Positions 52,317 to 61,236 of a DNA stretch of 64,000 nt are shown one piece after another. Position numbers and translations under genes: made by a program. Below the pieces are notes generated by a model, which saw only the letters and a list, made by a program, of their open reading frames with translations, was not told the DNA's origin and ran no database searches. Position 1 is the stretch's first letter. Each line of letters starts with the position of its first letter. Origin of the DNA: Cohnella terricola (GTDB taxonomy: Bacteria; Bacillota; Bacilli; Paenibacillales; Paenibacillaceae); the NCBI RefSeq assembly GCF_007786475.1, contig NZ_VNJJ01000017.1, positions 1 through 64,000 on the forward strand, given 5' to 3'.

Positions 52317-53201
52317 TTGGAAAATTCGATCAAACGGCCATGGTCTGAAAAGATTTACATCGGGGCGGTGTACGTCACCCTGATCGTCTCAGGCATTCTC
52401 TGCCTGTTTCCCTTTTTGAACGTGCTTGCCAAATCGTTCAGCTCCAACTGGGCGATCATATCCGGCAAAGTGGGGCTGCTGCCGGTGGCATTCACGATGG
52501 AGAACGTCATGTTCGTCATTCGCGACCGTCTGTTTCAGAACGCGTTCCTGATATCGGTCTTCGTGACTGTCGTCGGCTCGCTCGGCGCCGTCGTGTTTAC
52601 CGCCGTGTCCGCGTACCCGCTGTCCAAAAAGCATTTGCCGGGCATCAAGTTTATTTTGCTGCTCTACATCTTCACGATGCTGTTCAAAGGCGGCCTGGTG
52701 CCTACCTACTTGCTTGTCAAAAATCTTCATCTCATGGATAACCTGGGTTCGCTTATTCTGCCGGCTCTGATCAATGTGTTCAACCTGCTGCTGATGAAAA
52801 ATTACTACGAGAGCCTTCCGGAAAGCCTGGAGGAATCGGCCAAGCTCGACGGCGCGAGCAACCTGAGGATCGTACTCTCCATCATCATTCCGATCTCGGC
52901 GCCGGTATTTGCGACCATCAGCCTGTTCTATGCGGTGTACTTCTGGAGCGACTGGTTCCATCCGATGCTGTATTTGAACGATCCTTCGCTGAAACCGCTG
53001 CAATTGTACTTGCGGGACATTATGTTGCAGGCTTCGGATGAGAATCTGCTCAACCAGGACATCGATGCGTTGCTTAATCTGTCGCCGGAGGGCATCCGCA
53101 ATGCGACCATCATCGTATCGACGATTCCGATTCTGCTCGTCTATCCGATGCTGCAGAAGTATTTTACCAAAGGGATATTGATCGGATCCGTGAAAGGTTG
53201 A
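52317..53201 (+). CDS. lplC: ABC transporter permease (LplC/YtcP-like)
   Basis: About 294 residues from TTG 52317 after AAGGAGG. LIVSGILCLFPFLNVLAKSFSS opens it and ESLEESAKLDGASNLRIVLSI is the EAA loop. Six hydrophobic helices and the C-terminal LQKYFTKGILIGSVKG end are typical of the second permease. Partner of the previous gene, 18 bases away. Confidence 0.9.
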   Translation: MENSIKRPWSEKIYIGAVYVTLIVSGILCLFPFLNVLAKSFSSNWAIISGKVGLLPVAFTMENVMFVIRDRLFQNAFLISVFVTVVGSLGAVVFTAVSAYPLSKKHLPGIKFILLLYIFTMLFKGGLVPTYLLVKNLHLMDNLGSLILPALINVFNLLLMKNYYESLPESLEESAKLDGASNLRIVLSIIIPISAPVFATISLFYAVYFWSDWFHPMLYLNDPSLKPLQLYLRDIMLQASDENLLNQDIDALLNLSPEGIRNATIIVSTIPILLVYPMLQKYFTKGILIGSVKG

Positions 53202-53346
53202 CCATATCAAGAGGGACTTGCCGGACGGAATACTCCCTTGCGCTTTCATCTCGGCACCTGCTCTTGACGGGGGTGGCAAGCTTGTGCAAATTTGCAGCAA
53301 AGCGCAATGGGTTTATTTATAATAAAGTTTATTGGAGGGGTTCGAC

Positions 53347-54897
53347 ATGTCGAGGAAAAAAGGTCTCTTTGCACTGCTCGTACTACTGCTTTCATTCACG
53401 ACGGTCCTGGCAGCGTGCGGAGGCAAGAACAACGATGCCGGCGGCAAGTCCGGCGAAGGCTCGGCTGCGCCGAGCGCAAGCGGCAAGGCGACTGAAAGCT
53501 CTGTGGCAGCGGCGGAACAGAAGCCGGTTCTGAAAGCTTTGCGCAACTACATGCAGGTCGATTACAACAGCTATCCGGTGAATCAGTACATCGAGGAAAA
53601 GACAGGCTATAAAGTTCAAAATGATATGCTGCCGCAAGAGAAGCCGAGCGACAAGCTGAACTTGATCATGGCTTCCGGTACGGATTACGATTTCATCGAT
53701 GCGTTGAACACGCAGGACTTCTTCAACTTCGCGAAGAACGGGGCGCTGACCGATCTTACGCCGCTGATCGAGCAGTACGGCCCTAATATCAAGCAAATGC
53801 TCTCTCCGGAATCGCTGGCGGGCGCGACGGTGGACGGAAAAATATATGGAATTCCTACGCTTAACGTCAGCTATGTGAGGGATGGCTTGCTGATTCGCAC
53901 CGATTGGCTGGAGAAGGTTGGAAAGTCCATGCCGACAACGCTGGACGAGTTCGTCGATGTGCTGAAGGCGTTCAAAGAGCAGGATCCTGGCGGCAACGGG
54001 AAGAACAACATTCCGTTAACGATCGACAGTATCGGGCTCGTGGACAACATCATGGGCGCTTTCGGGATTTACGGCCAATGGAACGAGCTCGACGGCAAGC
54101 CGGTCAACGTGTCGAACCATCCTGCGTTGAAGGATTATGCGGCCTTCATGCGCTCCTTGTACGAGCAGGGGTTGCTGGACAAAGAATTCGCCACGAACAA
54201 ATCGGCGACTTCCGCCGAGAAGTTCACCAGCGGCCGCGCAGGCGTCATGTGGACGCGCTGGTCGTCGATTCCCGGATATGACGAAGCGATCAAGAAGAAT
54301 GTCCCCGACGCCGCATACCAGTTCATTCCGCCGATGAAAGGCCCGGACGGACAAAGCGGGTTTACGCTGTTCGGAGGATTTAACAAAATCACGTTCGTGC
54401 CCAAGTCGGCGAAGCATCCCGAAGATGTTGTGAAACTGGTCAATGCGATGCTGGACCCGGAGACGTTCAAAGGGGTATTCGTCGGCGAGGAAGGCGTCAC
54501 CTATACGATCGAGAACGGCAACTACATGCCGATCGAACCGGCGTTCTTCGATCAAAGAGGCTCCGCGAACAACTTCGTAATCGGCATGGATGAATCCAAC
54601 TTCGTCACGTATTGGCAAGCTCGCCTGCAGAAGAGTAAAGCGATGTTCGACAATTTCCAGATCGTCAACAACATCCCCAAGGAGCAAATTCATCAAGACG
54701 TGCTGGCGTTCGCGCCGTATTTGCCGAAATATTCGGCGAACGTCGCCAAGCTGGAAAGCGCCGTGAACGACTATCTGATTAAGATGATCGTGGACGGCGT
54801 ATCGGATGATTCGATCGCAAGCCTTCAGAAAGCCTGGAAAGGCGCGGGGGGAGAAGAAGTCGCGCAAGAAGTAAGCGCCTGGTACGCGAGCAAATAA
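53347..54897 (+). CDS. lplA: Extracellular solute-binding lipoprotein (LplA-like)
   Basis: A 516-residue protein from ATG 53347 (TTGGAGGGG upstream). The signal peptide ends in the lipobox LAAC. A Gly/Ser-rich linker precedes a family-1 solute-binding fold, with LNLIMASGTDYDFIDALN and GRAGVMWTRWSSIPGY. It captures an oligosaccharide or glycoside for the LplBC permease. Confidence 0.88.
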   Translation: MSRKKGLFALLVLLLSFTTVLAACGGKNNDAGGKSGEGSAAPSASGKATESSVAAAEQKPVLKALRNYMQVDYNSYPVNQYIEEKTGYKVQNDMLPQEKPSDKLNLIMASGTDYDFIDALNTQDFFNFAKNGALTDLTPLIEQYGPNIKQMLSPESLAGATVDGKIYGIPTLNVSYVRDGLLIRTDWLEKVGKSMPTTLDEFVDVLKAFKEQDPGGNGKNNIPLTIDSIGLVDNIMGAFGIYGQWNELDGKPVNVSNHPALKDYAAFMRSLYEQGLLDKEFATNKSATSAEKFTSGRAGVMWTRWSSIPGYDEAIKKNVPDAAYQFIPPMKGPDGQSGFTLFGGFNKITFVPKSAKHPEDVVKLVNAMLDPETFKGVFVGEEGVTYTIENGNYMPIEPAFFDQRGSANNFVIGMDESNFVTYWQARLQKSKAMFDNFQIVNNIPKEQIHQDVLAFAPYLPKYSANVAKLESAVNDYLIKMIVDGVSDDSIASLQKAWKGAGGEEVAQEVSAWYASK

Positions 54898-54903
54898 AGT
54901 CTG

Positions 54904-54941
54904 AATCGGGGCTCCGTCTGCGCCGGGGTCCCCGATTTGTG
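54904..54941 (+). terminator. Hairpin after the binding protein
   Basis: AATCGGGG (54904-54911) pairs with CCCCGATT (54930-54937), followed by a weak TGTGTG. Possible attenuator lowering expression of the enzyme genes relative to the binding protein. Confidence 0.6.
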
Positions 54942-55015
54942 TGCGCCGCTTAAGACGGCGAATTCCGGCGATTCCGACATCGAAAAGACTGGAAAGTGGA
55001 GAGGAAGTGGCAGGG

Positions 55016-56068
55016 ATGGCGAGTTTTAGGTCAAATGAAAACGGCGCAGCAGGCGTTCCGCTGCAGTCGGCGCCGATTATTCAACGGTATTCGGACAATC
55101 CCGTGTTGTCGCCCAGTCAAGTGCCTTATGGGCCAGCGATGGTGTTCAACGCAGGCGTAACCAAGTACGAGGGAAAATACGCGATGGTGTTCCGCAACGA
55201 TTACGGCGATGAACAGGCCGAGCGAGTACATGACAGCCGGACGACGAATCTAGGGCTGGCCTTCAGCGACGACGGCGTAAATTGGGAGGTGCAGCCATCG
55301 CCTGTCTGGCAGTGGTGCGATGATGAAGTGGATCGCGTGTACGATCCGCGCTTGACTGTCATCGAAGGCAAGGTGTATTTGTGCTTCGCGATGGATACGA
55401 AACACGGACTGCGGGGCGGCATTGCGACGACGGAAGATTTTGCGAGCTTCGACGTGGTCAGTCTGAGCGTGCCGGACAATCGTAACATGGTGCTGTTTCC
55501 GGAACGAATTGGCGGCCGTTATGTGCGGTTGGAGCGGCCGATGCCGGTGTACAGTCGGGGTGGGCGCGATCGGTTCGATCTGTGGCTGTCCGAGTCGCCG
55601 GACCTAGTCTACTGGGGGAATTCGTCCTTGTTGCTGGGCGTTGAACAAGTCGCGTATGCCAACGACAAGATCGGTCCCGGCGCGCCGCCGGTTCGCACGA
55701 AGCAGGGCTGGCTCACGACGTTCCATGTGGTCGATATCGATCCGGCGCGCGGTAAGAACGGCTGGGAGCCGAAGTGGACCAAGCGCTACAGCGCCGGCAT
55801 CATGCTGCTCGATCTGGACGATCCGCGCAAGGTGATCGGCCGCTCCCGCGCGCCGCTGCTGGCGCCAGAGGCTCCCTATGAGGTCGAAGGCGGATTTCGC
55901 AACGATGTGATCTTTCCCGGGGGCATGATTCTTGAAGACAGCGGAGAAGTGAAAATCTATTACGGTGCCGCAGATACGGTGGAGTGTCTGGCGACCGCGC
56001 ATGTGGACGATCTGATTGCCCTGTGCCTTAAGGACGGTCCAAGTGGTTCCGCGACGGTGGAGGATTGA
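55016..56068 (+). CDS. GH130 glycoside phosphorylase
   Basis: A 350-residue protein from ATG 55016, GAGGAAG upstream. The five-bladed-propeller motifs include MVFNAGVTKYEGKYAMVFRN, WQWCDDEVDRVYDPRLTVIEG (general-acid Asp), GYVRLERPMPVYSRGGRDRF-like segments and GGFRNDVIFPGG. GH130 enzymes cleave beta-mannosides with phosphate to mannose 1-phosphate. It would process the imported sugar. The exact linkage cannot be read. Confidence 0.85.
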   Translation: MASFRSNENGAAGVPLQSAPIIQRYSDNPVLSPSQVPYGPAMVFNAGVTKYEGKYAMVFRNDYGDEQAERVHDSRTTNLGLAFSDDGVNWEVQPSPVWQWCDDEVDRVYDPRLTVIEGKVYLCFAMDTKHGLRGGIATTEDFASFDVVSLSVPDNRNMVLFPERIGGRYVRLERPMPVYSRGGRDRFDLWLSESPDLVYWGNSSLLLGVEQVAYANDKIGPGAPPVRTKQGWLTTFHVVDIDPARGKNGWEPKWTKRYSAGIMLLDLDDPRKVIGRSRAPLLAPEAPYEVEGGFRNDVIFPGGMILEDSGEVKIYYGAADTVECLATAHVDDLIALCLKDGPSGSATVED

Positions 56069-56071
56069 CGA

Positions 56072-57559
56072 ATGATATATGATCTGGTGATCTATGGAGG
56101 CACATCGGCAGGGTTGGCTGCCGCCGTGCAGGCAAGCAAGCTGGGACTGCGCACGGTCGTACTGGAGCCGTCCGCGCGTTTGGGCGGACTTAGCTCGGGA
56201 GGGCTAGGCGACACCGATTTCGGGGACAAAAGTACGATAGGCGGATTGTCGTTGGATTTCTATCGGAGGCTCGGCCGCAGGTACGGCACGGATAACGCGG
56301 CGGCCTGGCTGTTCGAACCCAAAACAGCGCTGGCCGTGTTCCGGGAATGGGCCGAGGAATACAGACTTGACGTGCGCTTCGGAGAACGGCTCGACCCGAT
56401 CGACCCGATCGTCAAGCAAGGGAACCGCATTGCGGCGATCCGGATGGAATCCGGCAGCATCTTCAGCGGGCGGATGTATATGGATGCCGGGTACGAAGGG
56501 GATCTGATGAAAGCCGCGGGCGTGTCTTACGCGACGGGCCGCGAGTCCAACAGCGTATACGGGGAAACGTACAACGGCATTCAGACCGCCACCGCGGTTA
56601 AAAACCAGCTACCGCATGGCGTCGATCCTTATGTGGTAAAAGGTGACCCGTCAAGCGGCTTGCTCCCGGGCGTCAATCCGAATGCCGGCGGCACTGACGG
56701 ACAGGGGGACCACAGAATACAAGCCTACTGTTACCGGATGTGCCTGACGGACGACCCGGCCAACCGGGTATTCGTAGAGCAGCCGACAGGCTACGACGAG
56801 CGGGATTACGAGCTGTTGTTCAGGGCGATCGAGCAGGGCGAGAAAATATTTTTCAAGTTGAACAAGGTGCCGAATCGCAAGACCGATTCGAACAATGATA
56901 AAGGTTTCTCCACGGACTTTATTGGCTGCAACTACGATTATCCGGAAGCTTCGTACGCCGAACGGGATTTGTCCGCGGCTGCGCACGAGCGCCACCAGCG
57001 CGGCTTGATCTGGACACTGCAGAATCATCCGAGGGTGCCGGAACAATTGCGCGCATTCTATGCGCCGTGGGGGCTGCCCCTGGACGAATTTGAAGAGAGC
57101 GGCCATTGGTCGCCGCAGCTCTATATTCGGGAAGCCAGAAGAATGGTTAGCGACTTCGTAATGAACGAGCACCATATCTTTCTACGTTCGCCCGTGGCGG
57201 ATGCCATCGGGCAAGGCTCCTACACGATGGACTCGCATAACGTGCAAAGACATGTGAGCTCGGAAGGCTTCGCGGTCAACGAAGGCGATGTACAGATCAA
57301 GCTGAAAGGCCCATACCCGATCAGCTATCGCGCCATCGTGCCCAAAGAAGAAGAGTGCGTCAATCTGTTTGTACCCGTCTGCTTGTCAGCCTCGCATATC
57401 GCTTATGGCTCGATCCGAATGGAGCCTGTGTTCATGGTGTTGGGGCAATCTGCGGCAGCTGCCGCGGCGCTCGCATTGGAAGCGGACATCGCTGTGCAGG
57501 CGGTGGATTACGCTGCGCTGCAGGCGCAGATGCTGCGGGACGGGCAAGTGTTGACGTGA
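56072..57559 (+). CDS. FAD-dependent oxidoreductase (FAD_oxidored family)
   Basis: A 495-residue protein starting four bases after the phosphorylase stop. The N-terminal dinucleotide motif is LVIYGGTSAGLAAAVQASKLG with a Glu at the end of the second strand (VVLEPSARLGGLSSGG). MYMDAGYEGDLMKAAGVSYA and IRMEPVFMVLGQSAAAAAAL further match the family. Members sit beside glycoside-degrading genes and are thought to oxidise sugars, though few are characterised. Confidence 0.82.
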   Translation: MIYDLVIYGGTSAGLAAAVQASKLGLRTVVLEPSARLGGLSSGGLGDTDFGDKSTIGGLSLDFYRRLGRRYGTDNAAAWLFEPKTALAVFREWAEEYRLDVRFGERLDPIDPIVKQGNRIAAIRMESGSIFSGRMYMDAGYEGDLMKAAGVSYATGRESNSVYGETYNGIQTATAVKNQLPHGVDPYVVKGDPSSGLLPGVNPNAGGTDGQGDHRIQAYCYRMCLTDDPANRVFVEQPTGYDERDYELLFRAIEQGEKIFFKLNKVPNRKTDSNNDKGFSTDFIGCNYDYPEASYAERDLSAAAHERHQRGLIWTLQNHPRVPEQLRAFYAPWGLPLDEFEESGHWSPQLYIREARRMVSDFVMNEHHIFLRSPVADAIGQGSYTMDSHNVQRHVSSEGFAVNEGDVQIKLKGPYPISYRAIVPKEEECVNLFVPVCLSASHIAYGSIRMEPVFMVLGQSAAAAAALALEADIAVQAVDYAALQAQMLRDGQVLT

Positions 57560-57677
57560 ACATAGCCGCCTTGCCGGGCAGAGCTGCGTAACGAACGCCG
57601 GGGCAGTCGCATCGGGTGCGGGGCAACGAATAAAGTGGATGTATAAGCTAATAGGAACGAAGTCGCTCCAACGAATC

Positions 57678-57720
57678 GAGAGGCTGCTATCTGCGGATAG
57701 GGCCTCTCTCTTTTTTGTTT
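57678..57720 (+). terminator. Intrinsic terminator after the phosphorylase operon
   Basis: GAGAGGC...TATC pairs with GATAGGGCCTCTC, followed by TTTTTT. Stem and downstream flank resemble the terminator at 31356. From 57560 to here and on to 57785 there is no gene. Confidence 0.8.
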
Positions 57721-57785
57721 ACTAGATGTTAAGACGATTTGGTAAAATGGGGGAGGGTGGACGGATGTGGAAATATCCCCACGGC

Positions 57786-57834
57786 AGTCACGACCGGCCG
57801 GTGAATGAACGTCGTCAATACAATAACGTTAGAT
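57786..57834 (+). repeat. attC-like site 43 (right remnant, first of block C)
   Basis: CGGCAGTCACGACCGG, AACGTCGTCAATACAATAAC and right box GTTAGAT. Confidence 0.65.
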
Positions 57835-57869
57835 GAAATAGACCAAATGCTTTTTTTGGAGGATCACTC

Positions 57870-58409
57870 ATGGAGGCAAAAATAATTCAACTTCAATCTT
57901 TAGATCAATTGGAGAAATGGATAAAAGCTTTTGAAAGACACGATATAAATAGATCTCAAGAATATTATCACAAATGCTTAGAAGAGAACATAAATGGAAC
58001 ACGAATTACACTTTTCGCTGTAGTTAATGATGAAATAGCCGGTTGTTCTCACTTAAAGTACAAGTCAGATTATTTGTATTTCCTAGAGTCTGGAATTCCT
58101 GAAATAAATGATCTTAATGTTTTTATTGAGTATCAGAGACAAGGTATAGCCAATAGATTAATGGATGAGTTTGAGGGACAGATCTCGAGAACTCATAAGA
58201 AGATAGGAATCGGTGTTGGATTATATAAAGATTATGGAACTGCTCAAAGGATCTATTGTAGAAGAGGTTATATTCCTGATGGAAATGGAGTTTCCTACAA
58301 CAATCAAATTGTTAAACCAGGATCAATGATATGTGTAGATGATGATTTGATTTTATATTTTATTAAAGATCTTTCCCAATACAAACTATTTTTCGGGGGA
58401 AGTTTATGA
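57870..58409 (+). CDS. GNAT-family acetyltransferase (block C)
   Basis: A 179-residue protein from ATG 57870, TTTGGAGGA upstream. LNVFIEYQRQGIANRLMDEFEG is motif A with the acetyl-CoA loop, and AQRIYCRRGYIPDGNGVSYN motif B. The N-terminal SLDQLEKWIKAFERH and FAVVNDEIAGCSHLKYKS fit the rest of the fold. Substrate unknown. Its stop overlaps the next start by four bases, so the two are coupled. Confidence 0.8.
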   Translation: MEAKIIQLQSLDQLEKWIKAFERHDINRSQEYYHKCLEENINGTRITLFAVVNDEIAGCSHLKYKSDYLYFLESGIPEINDLNVFIEYQRQGIANRLMDEFEGQISRTHKKIGIGVGLYKDYGTAQRIYCRRGYIPDGNGVSYNNQIVKPGSMICVDDDLILYFIKDLSQYKLFFGGSL

Positions 58410-58957
58410 ACAGAATCTCGTTAGTTTTGATAGTTCTATTACTGCTACAAACTGGATGTTTACATAATCAACAAAATAGTGATCATAGTAAAAAAAGTTT
58501 AATTACAGATCAAAATAAGTCATTGAAGGAATGGAATCAAATTGAAATTGAACAGGCAAGTGGAGAGCACGGAAAGTTATTTCTCGGAATGACATTCAAT
58601 GAGTTGTATTCTCTGGACTTATATAATTCTGATTTTCAAATAACTTCAACTGTAGAACTTGATGATGGAAAGACAGCAATCTGGACCCCAGTTTTACTTA
58701 TGTTATTTAATACAGATGGGATTCTATATAGAATAACTGTTAACGGTGAAATATCGACTCCGATAGGAATAAAAAATGGTGATTCAGTAGATTTACTAGA
58801 GAATCATCTCGGGAAAAGCGATACTACATATAAATCGGAATCGTCGAGAGTCGAAGAATATAACTTAAGGGATTCTTATTTTTATGCAGATATTAGTGAG
58901 GAAACAATAATTCTCTGGAGTATTTCTAACAACAAGTATGATAATCAATCTGATTAG
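58406..58957 (+). CDS. Small lipoprotein (block C)
   Basis: A 183-residue protein. Lipobox LQTGC ends the signal peptide. HGKLFLGMTFNELYSLDLYN and IPIG-type strands follow. An LFLGMT turn resembles other small secreted proteins of the array (11511). No family. Coupled to the GNAT gene by the ATGA overlap. Confidence 0.66.
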   Translation: MNRISLVLIVLLLLQTGCLHNQQNSDHSKKSLITDQNKSLKEWNQIEIEQASGEHGKLFLGMTFNELYSLDLYNSDFQITSTVELDDGKTAIWTPVLLMLFNTDGILYRITVNGEISTPIGIKNGDSVDLLENHLGKSDTTYKSESSRVEEYNLRDSYFYADISEETIILWSISNNKYDNQSD

Positions 58958-58986
58958 TTAAAACATAAATACGAGAGAGGTAAAAC

Positions 58987-59412
58987 ATGTCGGTATTCAC
59001 ATTAAAATCAGCTATGGAGTTTGCTTCAAATGATGATATTGAGACATGGATTCATCTTGTTTTGAATGGTGAAGGAGACAATGTTGGGTTATCTAAGGGA
59101 TTAAAAAACAAAAAAAGATACTGGATAGGTCCAATCGAAATTGAAACGAGATGCTTAGACAGGGTTGTTGGGCCAGAATCACATATGGAATATATCGAAG
59201 ATGAAGAATGGTGGAATCACAACATCAATCAGATATGCAAACGCCTTGAAGATGGATGGGATATGCCACCCTTAATAGCTGAAAACAGAAATGGAACATT
59301 GAGTGTTCGAGATGGTAATCATCGATTAGGAGCATTACAAAAGTTAAATAAGGAAAAGTGTCATATCATTATTTGGGATGACGGTGGTGTAGAAAATATA
59401 TTAAAGTTCTAA
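58987..59412 (+). CDS. ParB/Srx-like domain protein
   Basis: A 141-residue protein from ATG 58987, GAGAGG upstream. MPPLIAENRNGTLSVRDGNHRLGALQKLN matches the ParB/sulfiredoxin-like fold core (DGxHRxxA). It lacks the DNA-binding part of true ParB. Such free-standing domains can be nucleotide-dependent enzymes or nucleases. Role here unknown. Confidence 0.6.
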   Translation: MSVFTLKSAMEFASNDDIETWIHLVLNGEGDNVGLSKGLKNKKRYWIGPIEIETRCLDRVVGPESHMEYIEDEEWWNHNINQICKRLEDGWDMPPLIAENRNGTLSVRDGNHRLGALQKLNKEKCHIIIWDDGGVENILKF

Positions 59413-59447
59413 ATTTCCAAACAATATTAATTAAAGATGGTGCTATA

Positions 59448-59978
59448 ATGGATGATCAAATGATAAGAGCAAAGGAATTGTTTACTTCATACGATGGTAG
59501 TACATTCCAGATGTATCGTGATGGTTTATTTGAAGAGTACAAGCAATATAACATACCCAAGCAATTAGAGATAAGTTGGATTAACGAGATGATAGACCAA
59601 AGTATACAAGAACTATCAATTACAAACTGGAAAGCATTATTTCGTTTAGATTCTATTGCAACTAATCATCAAGATGAGCGAATTCTCAAGAGCGTCCTAT
59701 CATTTGCTTCTAGAAATGTAATGAGTTCAGATAGCATTGTTAAGCTTATGTATGCTGAAAGAATAATTGAGATCATTCAAAAGACAAACAAACAAATAAA
59801 TAAAGAGCTCAGACTCGAAGCATACAAAACATCATTTATTATTCTTGAAGATATTCTTAAAAAGCCATTGATAATTGATCCAGGACATGAACTTGAAAAT
59901 TTCAATATAAAAGATAAAAAATCTTTGAATGATCGAGCAAATAAAAGTATTGAAAGAATAAAGAATGATCTCAATTAA
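59448..59978 (+). CDS. Hypothetical all-helical protein (block C)
   Basis: A 176-residue protein from ATG 59448. It is almost all helical: HEAT-like segments WKALFRLDSIATNHQDERIL, LSFASRNVMSSDSIVKLMY and LEAYKTSFIILEDILKKP. No motif known. It ends just before site 44, with no repeat between it and the preceding two genes. Confidence 0.55.
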   Translation: MDDQMIRAKELFTSYDGSTFQMYRDGLFEEYKQYNIPKQLEISWINEMIDQSIQELSITNWKALFRLDSIATNHQDERILKSVLSFASRNVMSSDSIVKLMYAERIIEIIQKTNKQINKELRLEAYKTSFIILEDILKKPLIIDPGHELENFNIKDKKSLNDRANKSIERIKNDLN

Positions 59979-59999
59979 TTCAATGAAGAGGAAGACTTC

Positions 60000-60144
60000 C
60001 GATAACACCGCATTCACGCTGTGGGGTTTCGCCCCTTGATTGTCAGGTGTATAATTATGGAAGGTAACTCAGACAACACAAGACCCGGCCTAAGATAGGA
60101 GCTATCTTAGGCCGGGTCTTGTCGTGAATACAAGAACGTTAAGT
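60000..60144 (+). repeat. attC-like site 44 (145 bp)
   Basis: Left box CGATAAC, CATTCACGC, a 37-base near-perfect palindrome centred on GGAGCTATC (60083-60120), CGTGAATACAAGAAC, right box GTTAAGT. Confidence 0.8.
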
Positions 60145-60246
60145 GATATTCAATCACATGTATGAACCGGGGAATCGGGACAATGGATCCGAAGGGCTAA
60201 TTGAATATGAAGAGGAAAACTTAACGATAAGGAAAGGTGAGGCTAA

Positions 60247-60747
60247 TTGAGTTATTCAGAACTAATTGATTTATACAAGACCAATCTCAAGCGTTATTCC
60301 ATCGACCAATTAAGATATGTATCCGAGCAAGGAGTTTGGTCTCTCGGCCAAATGTTTGATCATGTGATACTCGCTGCGCTCGATTATCTCGTCCAAGTGC
60401 AAAGATGTGCGTCTGCAAGTGAAGAGCAACGGCAAGGAAAGACGGAGGCCGGCGATCAATTGTTTAACGCTGGTTCATTTCCTCCAATAAAAATCAAATT
60501 GCCGGATGGTCCTGAGAATACCCCAAGTAATTCGGAAACCGTAGATGACCTAATGCGTGGGTTCGATACGGTACTTAAGAGAATGTCTGAATGGGAGGAG
60601 AAAGTACATACGATAAACCCAAATTATAAAGTCAGACATGACGGCTTTGGGTGGCTCAACGCGCGAGAGTGGTACGAATTGGTCGGTATGCATTTTCGCC
60701 ATCACCTGCGCCAGAAGGTCGAACTGGAACAAAAGCTTGAGTTTTGA
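60247..60747 (+). CDS. DinB-like protein (block C)
   Basis: A 166-residue protein from TTG 60247, AAAGGTGAGG upstream. GVWSLGQMFDHVILAALDYL near residue 29 and WYELVGMHFRHHLRQKVEL near the end carry the His ligands of the DinB fold. GC is higher than in the neighbours, as in the VOC gene that follows, and the two may be a separate transfer. Enzymatic role unknown. Confidence 0.72.
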   Translation: MSYSELIDLYKTNLKRYSIDQLRYVSEQGVWSLGQMFDHVILAALDYLVQVQRCASASEEQRQGKTEAGDQLFNAGSFPPIKIKLPDGPENTPSNSETVDDLMRGFDTVLKRMSEWEEKVHTINPNYKVRHDGFGWLNAREWYELVGMHFRHHLRQKVELEQKLEF

Positions 60748-60777
60748 TTTTTAATCCAAATGTAAAGAGGTGTAGGT

Positions 60778-61173
60778 ATGAGGAATTTAGGGACGATGAA
60801 TGTTGATGTTATTACGTTGTTTGTGGAGGATTTGCATAGGGTGAGGATATTCTATCAAGAAGTATTTGGACTATCCGCCGTTTATGAAGACGATGTGTCT
60901 GTGGTATTCGACTTCGGAAATATGAGCATGAATCTCCTGAATATTTCCGAGGCACACGGTCTGATCCATCCTGGGACAGTTGCAAGCCAAGAATCCGGAT
61001 CGCGGTTCCAGTTTACCATCCGGGTTGATGATGTGGACGCGATATGTAACGAATTGAAAACACGTGGCGTTGTTCTACTTAACGGTCCAATGGACAGACC
61101 GTGGGGAGTACGCACTGCTGCCATCATAGATCCGGCAGGACATGTCTGGGAGATTGCGCAGCAATTGACATAG
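60778..61173 (+). CDS. VOC-family (glyoxalase fold) protein (block C)
   Basis: A 131-residue protein from ATG 60778, AAAGAGGTGTAGGT upstream. VITLFVEDLHRVRIFYQEVF, VVFDFGNMSMNLLN and GVRTAAIIDPAGHVWEIAQQL are the paired VOC units with the metal Glu near the C-terminus. It follows the DinB gene by 30 bases and is likely co-transcribed. Substrate unknown. Confidence 0.8.
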   Translation: MRNLGTMNVDVITLFVEDLHRVRIFYQEVFGLSAVYEDDVSVVFDFGNMSMNLLNISEAHGLIHPGTVASQESGSRFQFTIRVDDVDAICNELKTRGVVLLNGPMDRPWGVRTAAIIDPAGHVWEIAQQLT

Positions 61174-61208
61174 GGCCGGGTTGTGTCTTGAACACAAGAA
61201 AGTTATAT
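61173..61208 (+). repeat. attC-like site 45 (collapsed)
   Basis: GGCCGGGTTGTGTC, TTGAACACAAGAAA and right box GTTATAT; the left arm is lost. Confidence 0.62.
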
Positions 61209-61236
61209 GAAATCGGCGGGTTAAAGTGCACAGGGA

